Of a stretch of DNA of 64,000 nucleotides, positions 57,992 through 64,000 are shown piece by piece. Made by a program: the position numbers and the translations under genes. The stretch covers positions 124,001 to 188,000 of the forward strand of contig CALPCJ010000001.1 in assembly GCA_943192975.1 (NCBI GenBank), given 5' to 3'. The stretch comes from Senimuribacter intestinalis. Its GTDB lineage: Bacteria; Bacillota; Clostridia; Peptostreptococcales; Anaerovoracaceae. Position 1 is the stretch's first letter; each line of letters opens with the position of its first letter. The notes under the pieces are model-generated. The model had not been told where the DNA came from. It searched no databases and saw nothing but the letters and a program-made list of their open reading frames with translations.

Positions 57992-59188
57992 ATGAAATAT
58001 ACAAGTGAAGAAATCAAAAACAAAGTAAATTCAGTCTATGACGAAGCTGTTTCACTGCGCCGTCATCTGCATATGTATCCCGAACTCAGCGAGCAGGAAT
58101 ACGAAACCAGCCGTTTTATCTGCGAGCAGCTAGATAAAATGGGGATTCCTTACGAAAAGGATATTGCAGGCTGCGGTGTCTCCGCCGTTATCTACGGCAA
58201 GAACAAAACCAAGGGTGTGGCACTGCGTGCCGATATCGATGCGCTTCCCATTACAGAAAAGGTTGAAATCCCATTTAAATCGAATAATCCTAATATTATG
58301 CACGCCTGCGGCCACGATATTCACACCGCAATCCTTCTTGGCACAGCAAAAGTTTTAAACGATATGAAGGAAGATTTACCCGGATCTGTTAGACTTCTGT
58401 TCCAGCCTTCTGAAGAAACCATCGGCGGTGCTCGCCAGATGATAGAAGCAGGCTGCCTGAATGAACCAGCTATTTCCGCAGTTTTGGGACTTCATGTAGA
58501 CTCCGGCACCGATGCTGGCAGCGTAGAATTTATTCCTGGCTCCATGAACGCCGCGTGCAGCGAATTTTTCGTTACAGTAAAGGGAAAATCCTGCCACGGT
58601 GCACACCCTAACGATGGCATTGACGCCCTGCTTCCTGCCTGCACCATGGTATCCAGCCTGCAGTCCATCATTACAAGACGAATCGACCCAGCTGAATCGG
58701 TGCTGATTACCGTAGGAAAATTCAACAGCGGCACCAAAGAAAACATCGTCTCTGGCGAAGCTGTTTTCTCCGGCACCATGCGCGCCCTAGATATGAAAAA
58801 CATGGATAAGCTGCGAACCTACCTCAAGGAACTTTGCGAGGGAATCGCTGCTTCCTACGGTGCAAGCTGCGAAATCAGCTTTTCCGGCAGCTATCCAACG
58901 CTGGAAAACGACCCGCAGCTCTTCGACAGCGTGATGACAACGGCCAAGGAAATGCTGGGAGAAGACAAGGTAAAATTGACTGTAAAGCCTAGCCTGGGTG
59001 CTGACGATTTTGCTTTTTTCTGTCATGAAAGCCGCGGACTTTACTATAATATCGGTATCAGAAAACCTGGAGAAGACTTCGCTCACCCGATTCATAGCGA
59101 GCTGTTTCACCCGGATGAGGAATGTATTCGCACAGGCATGCTGGTGCAAATCGCCAGCGTACTGAAAATTTTAGAGGAGGAAGCATAA
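57992..59188 (+). CDS. M20-family amidohydrolase (hippurate hydrolase / aminoacylase type)
   Basis: 398 aa from the ATG at 57992 with GGAGGG upstream. Zinc ligands and catalytic residues: MHACGHDIHTAILLG, FQPSEE, SLGADDFAFFC and HSELFHPDEE. The family removes acyl groups from N-acyl amino acids or opens short peptides. Given the neighbours it may act on D-amino-acid-containing peptides or N-acetyl amino acids. The alanine racemase gene follows after 2 nt. Confidence 0.9.
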   Translation: MKYTSEEIKNKVNSVYDEAVSLRRHLHMYPELSEQEYETSRFICEQLDKMGIPYEKDIAGCGVSAVIYGKNKTKGVALRADIDALPITEKVEIPFKSNNPNIMHACGHDIHTAILLGTAKVLNDMKEDLPGSVRLLFQPSEETIGGARQMIEAGCLNEPAISAVLGLHVDSGTDAGSVEFIPGSMNAACSEFFVTVKGKSCHGAHPNDGIDALLPACTMVSSLQSIITRRIDPAESVLITVGKFNSGTKENIVSGEAVFSGTMRALDMKNMDKLRTYLKELCEGIAASYGASCEISFSGSYPTLENDPQLFDSVMTTAKEMLGEDKVKLTVKPSLGADDFAFFCHESRGLYYNIGIRKPGEDFAHPIHSELFHPDEECIRTGMLVQIASVLKILEEEA

Positions 59189-59190
59189 AC

Positions 59191-60312
59191 ATGACAAATA
59201 CAGAAATCCTTCGCGACACACAAATTGTCGTCGATTTAAATAAGCTGGCTGGTAATATGACTAAAATCAAGGAGATGGTCGGCGCTGACGTCGACATCAT
59301 GCCGGTTATCAAAGCCAACGGCTACGGTCACGGCGCCTGCGCCATCGCACAGACTTTGATGGAATGCGGCGCTTCCGCCCTGGCGGTTGCCACACTGACC
59401 GAGGCTTTAGAGTTAAAAGAAGCATATCCCGACTACCCAGTACTCATCATGGGCTATACCCCTGACAGGCTGCTCCACTGGGTTGTAGAAAAAGATATCA
59501 TTCAGACCATCTGGTCCATCGAACAGGCTGAGAAGCTTGGACAACTGGCAGGTTCTCTTGACAAAACCGCCTGCGTTCATATCAAGGTGGACACCGGTTT
59601 TCACCGTCTTGGAAAATGTCCTTCTGATGAATTCGCAGCAGAAATCTCCGATATTTTCAAAGTTCCTCATCTTGCAGTACAGGGGATTTTCAGCCACCTG
59701 GCTCTCGCTGGTCTCTCTGAAGACGAGGAGCAGTACCAGCAGTTCACTGACTTTATCAAAAAGCTGGAAGCCATAGGCTGCAAGTTCCACTACAAGCACA
59801 TTGCAGACAGTATCGCCTGCGTGGACTATCCGCAGTATCGCATGAATCTGGTGCGTCCGGGCGCTCTGCTTTACGGTATGAAAGGCGCTCAATACGCGGA
59901 TATCAACGTAGAGCAAATTCTAACCTTTAAAACAGCAATTTCTCAGCTCCATGAAATTCCCGCAGGTGAAGGTCTCAGCTACGATTATCTCTGGAAGGCG
60001 GAGCGTGACAGCATCATCGCAACCCTGCCATTCGGCTACGCCGATGGCTATCCGAGAAACCTCCGGGATAAAGGCTATGTCATTATAAACGGTGCCCGGG
60101 CGCCTATCGTCGGCGTTATCTGCATGGATCAGTGCATGGCGGATGTCACCGATGTGCCTGATGTCTGCTGCGGTATGGAAGCCATCATCTACGGAGATGG
60201 AAAAGACGGCTCCATGACTATCGCAGAAGCAGCATCCCTGTCCGGCACCAACAAAAATGACATCATTGCAAGACTGACCGCAAGACCGCCAAGGGTTTAT
60301 ATTGGTAAATAA
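59191..60312 (+). CDS. alr: Alanine racemase
   Basis: 373 aa from the ATG at 59191 (GAGGAGG upstream). PLP lysine is in VIKANGYGHG; VDTGFHRLG, FSHLA, MNLVRPGALLYG and VGVICMDQCMADVTD (second catalytic-type region) match Alr. It interconverts L- and D-alanine with PLP. Co-transcription with a peptidase from a sigma-54 promoter suggests that here it works catabolically, turning released D-Ala into L-Ala. Confidence 0.95.
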   Translation: MTNTEILRDTQIVVDLNKLAGNMTKIKEMVGADVDIMPVIKANGYGHGACAIAQTLMECGASALAVATLTEALELKEAYPDYPVLIMGYTPDRLLHWVVEKDIIQTIWSIEQAEKLGQLAGSLDKTACVHIKVDTGFHRLGKCPSDEFAAEISDIFKVPHLAVQGIFSHLALAGLSEDEEQYQQFTDFIKKLEAIGCKFHYKHIADSIACVDYPQYRMNLVRPGALLYGMKGAQYADINVEQILTFKTAISQLHEIPAGEGLSYDYLWKAERDSIIATLPFGYADGYPRNLRDKGYVIINGARAPIVGVICMDQCMADVTDVPDVCCGMEAIIYGDGKDGSMTIAEAASLSGTNKNDIIARLTARPPRVYIGK

Positions 60313-60341
60313 CCCTTGTTGCTTACAGGTGTTGGCGCACG

Positions 60342-60562
60342 TGCATATTTTAGATGAAACTGCCAAATATATGCACAGTGCTGTGCATATTTCTCAAAAA
60401 AAGACTAAATATATGCAGAAAAAGGCAGTCAATTCGATTTTATCTTTCGAGTTGACTGCCTTTTATCGTCTCAATCTGCATATTTCACTGAAAATCCCTC
60501 AAAATATGCACACCTGCAAAGATAAACGTGCATATTTTAAGGGATTTCACTAAATTTATGCA
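60342..60562. repeat. Palindrome cluster D: four 34-nt units with TGCATATTT/AAATATGCA arms
   Basis: Units at 60342-60375, 60384-60417, 60477-60510 and 60529-60562, each exactly 34 nt. Arm complementarity is 9 of 9 in the third and 6-8 in the others. Units 3 and 4 are, in opposite orientation, near copies of each other through the loop (GAGGGATTTTCAGTGAAA against AAGGGATTTCACTAAA). A terminator-like hairpin at 60419-60464 lies between the two pairs. The cluster fills the space between alr and the convergent dppA gene. Confidence 0.85.
60419..60464. terminator. Hairpin terminator inside cluster D
   Basis: AAAAAGGCAGTCAA and TTGACTGCCTTTT form the outer stem (13 bp) and TCGA/TCGA the inner one. 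T-tracts on both sides allow termination from alr and from the opposite direction. Confidence 0.75.
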
Positions 60563-60609
60563 TACACAGTAGCAAATCGATCTTGCAAGCGCAGCGCTCC
60601 CTGCATCAC

Positions 60610-61443
60610 TTAGAACAAAGAGTTATAGAAATCACTGCCTGCACCGAAAACAATCTGGCGCAATGCCATCAGTTCATCCATGTTTTCTGCGCTGATTCCC
60701 ACTGTCATAGAATCAATTCTCATAGTGCCAGGTACGCGCATTGCCCCATCAGCCAAATTCACCTGCTGAAAGGTCACTTCCATTTCCGGCTTTTCAGGTA
60801 CAGCAACCGGCTTTCTGCTCTTAGCAGCTCTGACAGCTTTTTCCGCAGTGTCTCTCAGCATTTTCTGAGTCTGGGTTCTCGGCAGACATCTTGCACAAAA
60901 TCTGCCCTCTGCATATTTTACGACTACAGTCTCCACTTCAGGGTCAAAAGTCTTCGCCTCTGCTTCCAGTGCCTGATCACCTGTCACCATGAGAAGGGGC
61001 ACACCCTTTTCTGCTGCAAAGTAAAAATTCATGCCAAGCTCGCCTACACTCATGCCGGAGACCTTTAAATCTCTGATAGTTGCCGGATTAAAGGTATGAT
61101 CCAAAATTGCATTCTGTGTGCCGAATTTAGCATGATAACCTACCAAAATCAATCCGTCAAATGACTCATCAAGGCCGTGAACCATAGAATTTCTGCGGGT
61201 GTCCCCTCTGGTAATCTGCGCCCTTTTATCCAGCATTTCCACTTTGATATTCTGAGAAATATTATGAGAATCGCAGACTACCACTTCTGTAGCACCCCCT
61301 GCGAAAGCACCGTCTACAACTGCGTTTACTTCCTCCGTCATAAAAATTCTTGCCTGCTGATAACCTGCCCCCACCTCTTCAACATCTTCCGGTGCAACGA
61401 TTCCGTTAATGCCTTCCAAATCCGCTGAAATAAAAATCCTCAT
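60610..61443 (-). CDS. dppA: D-aminopeptidase DppA (peptidase family M55)
   Basis: 277 aa. M55 motifs: ISADLEGINGI (zinc Asp/Glu), VVVCDSHNISQNI, ILVGYHAKFGTQNAILDHTFN and GMSVGELGMNFYFAAEKGVPLLMVTGDQAL. DppA of Bacillus releases D-Ala from D-Ala-D-Ala and similar peptides. The gene follows the enhancer-binding-protein gene by 14 nt and is likely in one transcript with it. Confidence 0.93.
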   Translation of the reverse strand: MRIFISADLEGINGIVAPEDVEEVGAGYQQARIFMTEEVNAVVDGAFAGGATEVVVCDSHNISQNIKVEMLDKRAQITRGDTRRNSMVHGLDESFDGLILVGYHAKFGTQNAILDHTFNPATIRDLKVSGMSVGELGMNFYFAAEKGVPLLMVTGDQALEAEAKTFDPEVETVVVKYAEGRFCARCLPRTQTQKMLRDTAEKAVRAAKSRKPVAVPEKPEMEVTFQQVNLADGAMRVPGTMRIDSMTVGISAENMDELMALRQIVFGAGSDFYNSLF

Positions 61444-61457
61444 ACTTAATTCCTCCG

Positions 61458-63311
61458 TTAATATTTTATGTTATACTTTTTTAGCTTGTCATAGAAAACC
61501 GTTCTGGACATATCAAGTTCCTCCATCGCCGCCTGTTTATCCCCATTGTATTTAATCAAAGCCATTTCTAAAATGCGGGCTTCTTCCTTTGCCAGCATCT
61601 CCTTCATAGTCACAGGAATATTTCCCTTTCCGATTTGCAGATGCTCCGAATAGATAATGTTGGACTCACACAGGGTAATCGCACGCTCAATTGCGTTTTC
61701 CAGTTCACGCACGTTACCTGGCCAGTTGTAGGAAATCAACTTCTGTAAAGCTTCACCAGAAAACTGTTTTTGTTCCAGTCCATAAGTATCGCAGACCTTC
61801 TCCAGAATCTGATTAATCAAAAGATAAAGGTCCGCTTTCCTTTCCCTAAGAGACGGGATTTCGATAGGAAATACGTTGATACGATAGAACAAATCCTGAC
61901 GGAATCTGCCCAGCGAAACTTCTTCTTCCAAATTTCTATTAGTCGCTGCAATCACACGCACATCCACTTTAATCGGCTTGGAAGAGCCGACTCTGTAAAT
62001 GGTTTTGTTCTGCAGTACATGAAGCAGTTTCACTTGAATATCCAGCGGAATTTCACCTATTTCGTCTAGAAAAATCGTGCCGCCGTTGGCTGCCTCAAAG
62101 AATCCTGTCTTTCCTTCATTTTTTGCACCAGTAAAAGCACCCCCCACATATCCGAACAGTTCACTTTCAAATAAAGTCGGTGCAATAGCATTACAGTTTA
62201 CTTCCACAAAAGGTGCGCCGGGCATGCCGATAGAATGAATTTCCCTCGCCAATTTGGATTTACCGGTCCCACTTTCTCCGGTAATAATCACATTAAATCT
62301 GCTTTTAGCCGCTTTCCACGCCATATATTTGACTTCCCGCGCCTTGTTGCTCTTGCCTGCAAAGCCAGAAAAAGCGTCTTCTGGATAGTCAAGGTTTTGT
62401 ATCCCCCCTATCGTATTTTGTTCTTCAATTCGCTGAATAATCTGATCACGTTCGCTCAAAAGTCTCTCCAGATGTGAAGCATCCGATAGCAGCAAAAAGG
62501 CTCCATCAGCGCCAGCCTCATCTTCATCGGTCCACTTTACAATGCTGCAGTTAAAAGGTCTTTTATTGATTTCATAAAGCTGATTATAAACCTTTTCCTC
62601 CGTACCCTCCAGTACAAGCTGCAGTTTCTCTGTCAAAGGTGACTGCTGAAACAAATCCCAAAATCGCTGACCTGTCACATCCACATCCGTGTCCTCTACG
62701 CTCTTTGCCTGATAGGTTGCACCGCGTAGCAAATAGCCTAAATCTTCCTGTCTGACACTATACCCTTTTGCCTGAAAAAATTTAATATTACCGGTAATCC
62801 CGTCAATAATTACAACGTTTCCAACGGAATTAGAATATCTCAGTCTGTGAACCATGTCATTGACAGAAATCAGCGTTTCTTTTTTTCCTGTGTCAATAAT
62901 GGCCTGAATATGAAATCCCCAATAATTCACGTCCAGTTTCATAGGGACATTCAGGGAGTGTTCTCTGATATATTTGTACTGCGGTTCAATCTTCTTATTT
63001 TTGTAAACACCGACCGCTACCAGCATGTCTCCTCTATGGATACCGGCATCATTGATATTGAGAAGCGTCAATTCTTCTCTGCCCATCAGACCATCGTCAT
63101 CACCCAGCTTGTTGTCCGCAATAACGACAATATCACCTTCACAAATCTGCCCCGCATCATGTCCTGTCTTTGCATTAATGATAATCCCCGTTGTCTCTTT
63201 GGCCTTGCGATTGCAAAGCTGTATTTTTCCTTCGCTGTCAACAAAAATAATGCCCTGATTCATACTGTTCATCAGAAGCTCGATAGCCTCTTTCACATTA
63301 CTTCTGTGCAT
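61458..63311 (-). CDS. Sigma-54-dependent enhancer-binding protein with PAS domains
   Basis: 617 aa. An N-terminal PAS-like domain (LLMNSMNQGIIFVDSEGKIQLCNRKAKETTG) and a second sensory region (to ~300) precede the AAA+ core: Walker A GESGTGKS, GAFTGA loop (VGGAFTGAKNEG), FLDEIGE and RELENAIERAI. The C-terminal Fis-type helix-turn-helix is NGDKQAAMEELDMSRTVFYDKLKKY. It activates sigma-54 RNA polymerase. A sigma-54-type site lies in front of its own gene and four others in front of the neighbouring peptidase genes. The signal is unknown; a D-peptide or amino acid is likely. Confidence 0.93.
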   Translation of the reverse strand: MHRSNVKEAIELLMNSMNQGIIFVDSEGKIQLCNRKAKETTGIIINAKTGHDAGQICEGDIVVIADNKLGDDDGLMGREELTLLNINDAGIHRGDMLVAVGVYKNKKIEPQYKYIREHSLNVPMKLDVNYWGFHIQAIIDTGKKETLISVNDMVHRLRYSNSVGNVVIIDGITGNIKFFQAKGYSVRQEDLGYLLRGATYQAKSVEDTDVDVTGQRFWDLFQQSPLTEKLQLVLEGTEEKVYNQLYEINKRPFNCSIVKWTDEDEAGADGAFLLLSDASHLERLLSERDQIIQRIEEQNTIGGIQNLDYPEDAFSGFAGKSNKAREVKYMAWKAAKSRFNVIITGESGTGKSKLAREIHSIGMPGAPFVEVNCNAIAPTLFESELFGYVGGAFTGAKNEGKTGFFEAANGGTIFLDEIGEIPLDIQVKLLHVLQNKTIYRVGSSKPIKVDVRVIAATNRNLEEEVSLGRFRQDLFYRINVFPIEIPSLRERKADLYLLINQILEKVCDTYGLEQKQFSGEALQKLISYNWPGNVRELENAIERAITLCESNIIYSEHLQIGKGNIPVTMKEMLAKEEARILEMALIKYNGDKQAAMEELDMSRTVFYDKLKKYNIKY

Positions 63312-63351
63312 GTTTTTTCCCTTCCTTCTTTAATCCCCGCTCTATTCTTAT

Positions 63352-63365
63352 GCAAGAATCAAGCC
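63352..63365 (-). promoter_or_regulatory. Sigma-54 promoter 5 (activator gene)
   Basis: On the minus strand TTGGCTTGATTCTTGCAT, GG-N10-GC, 41 nt upstream of the enhancer-binding-protein gene. The -24 element departs from GGCAC at two positions. It suggests autoactivation of the regulator and dppA. Confidence 0.7.
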
Positions 63366-63378
63366 AAAACTGTCTTAC

Positions 63379-63421
63379 CAAAAAACAGGGTAGCCGATAA
63401 CGTATTCTATCGACACCCTGT
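63379..63421 (-). terminator. Terminator of the DUF3842 gene
   Basis: On the minus strand ACAGGGTGTCGATA pairs with TATCGGCTACCCTGT (two mismatches) and TTTTTT follows, immediately upstream of the sigma-54 promoter of the activator gene. Confidence 0.85.
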
Positions 63422-63428
63422 CAGATTG

Positions 63429-63842
63429 TTACATATTGTCAGCTGCTTCTTTTATTTTAATAATGGCGTCCTCTACAAGCTCTCCGACCGGCAGCATACT
63501 TACGCCTGCCACCAGATTATCACACCTGTTCATCGGAACCAGCACCTTAGCTGCATGACTTTGCCCTACGGCAACTGCCATATCAGGTGTCACTTCTCCA
63601 AGAAGCGAATCTGCAATGACAATACCGATAGGTCCAGCAATAATATCCGCCCGCTGACTTGCTACTATGACCGGGTTTTCTCCTGTTGCAGCCTCATCAG
63701 CCCCAGCCTTTAGCATAGTAGCCGTCGCAACAGCGTTGGTTCCCACCGCCATAATCTCCGCCCGTGAAAACTCTCTTCTGATTCCTTCTACAAGCAGCTT
63801 TCCCAATCTGCCGCCTTGTCCGTCTATTACTAGAAAACGCAT
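63429..63842 (-). CDS. DUF3842 family protein
   Basis: 137 aa. LVIDGQGGRLGKLLVEGIR at the start resembles a nucleotide-binding loop; VGTNAVATATMLKAGADEAATGEN and VGQSHAAKVLVPMNRC follow. The family is confined to Firmicutes and has no known function. It is between an ABC-transporter ATPase gene and the activator gene, and a terminator separates it from the latter. Confidence 0.85.
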   Translation of the reverse strand: MRFLVIDGQGGRLGKLLVEGIRREFSRAEIMAVGTNAVATATMLKAGADEAATGENPVIVASQRADIIAGPIGIVIADSLLGEVTPDMAVAVGQSHAAKVLVPMNRCDNLVAGVSMLPVGELVEDAIIKIKEAADNM

Positions 63843-63930
63843 GGTTCCTCCCTCAATGCCTTTTATCAGTACTATTCTACCACATCTTGGAGGAAAAGCA
63901 ACGATATACGTTTATAATATTTTTTATCTT

Positions 63931-64000
63931 TTATAGGGTCACAATCCTATCGCTAATATGTTCCACCATAGGAAGGTCGTGGGCGATAATCAGCATCGTC
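63931..64000 (-). CDS. C-terminal end of an ABC transporter ATP-binding protein (partial)
   Basis: The last 22 codons read TMLIIAHDLPMVEHISDRIV and stop at 63931. This is the H-loop (AHD) and end of an ABC ATPase, as in dipeptide or branched-chain amino-acid importers. The gene continues beyond the window. An oligopeptide importer next to peptidase genes would fit but cannot be shown. Confidence 0.65.
   Translation of the reverse strand, partial: TMLIIAHDLPMVEHISDRIVTL

Noticed and set aside
8041..60562. The palindrome clusters as CRISPR arrays
   Set aside because: There is no constant repeat of 20 or more nt, the short words alternate in orientation, spacers are not uniform and no cas gene is present.

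Overview
The window looks like the chromosome of an anaerobic, endospore-forming, low-to-mid-GC Firmicute of the Clostridia. The evidence is a spoIIGA-sigE-sigG block, spmA/spmB, a SpoIIM-family protein, a GGGtGRT protein with its iron-sulfur-scaffold-like partner, a DUF711/ACT/radical-SAM operon, DUF3842, an OFA-family transporter and a sigma-54 regulon around peptide breakdown. An Anaerovoracaceae / Family XIII-like host is plausible, but that is inference. There is no rRNA, CRISPR array, complete IS element or complete prophage. Two tRNAs are present: Ser-GGA (minus) and Glu-CTC (plus).

Layout. 0-7.3 kb: spore-type amidase, then minus-strand operons (AlbA_2 ATPase, small membrane protein, SDR, SpoIIM-like, methyltransferase; MATE exporter and ung). 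7.3-11.2 kb: DUF6873-like gene and a radical SAM / ACT / DUF711 operon. 11.6-18.9 kb: phosphoesterase and AlkD-type gene, then a PadR - DUF1700 - DUF4097 - ABC export/envelope-stress operon. 19-22 kb: a compact lipoyl module (lipoyl carrier, DUF5714, lipoate ligase, Lpd-like enzyme). 22.3-27.1 kb: DUF4230 gene, tRNA-Ser, metY behind a Met-codon leader-peptide attenuator, thrC, tRNA-Glu. 27.2-34 kb: decayed region with a type-I-toxin-antitoxin-like convergent pair, GH25 lysozyme, ECF sigma/anti-sigma pair, OFA transporter with GntR regulator, broken MATE gene. 34-38 kb: a 1.3-kaa wall-anchored protein with 21 calcium-loop-like repeats whose signal peptide is out of frame at a G7 tract. 38.5-46 kb: small tail-anchored proteins, GGGtGRT pair, XRE regulator, Fur-family regulator with metal exporter, coaBC, lipase. 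46.3-54.5 kb: sigG, sigE, spoIIGA, small membrane proteins, dapF, lysA, LD-carboxypeptidase, spmB, spmA. 54.7-63.9 kb: a sigma-54-controlled cluster for D-amino-acid peptide use (VanX-like dipeptidase, M19 dipeptidase, M20 hydrolase, alanine racemase, DppA and their enhancer-binding activator), then DUF3842 and the end of an ABC ATPase gene.

The most unusual signal is non-coding. Four intergenic regions (about 8.0-8.3, 11.3-11.5, 45.9-46.3 and 60.3-60.6 kb) carry clusters of short palindromic units, and a single related unit lies at 39.1 kb. In three clusters there are four units, each exactly 34 or 35 nt from arm to arm. The arm sequence is shared within a cluster but differs completely between clusters (TTGACAAA, GCACCAT, TGCATATTT; a looser GTACCTTT cluster is the fourth), while the loops vary. 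This pattern is not explained by CRISPR, ordinary terminators or classical REP elements. The second notable system is the sigma-54 regulon: five sites with exact GG-N10-GC spacing sit in front of the D-peptide genes and in front of the gene for their activator.
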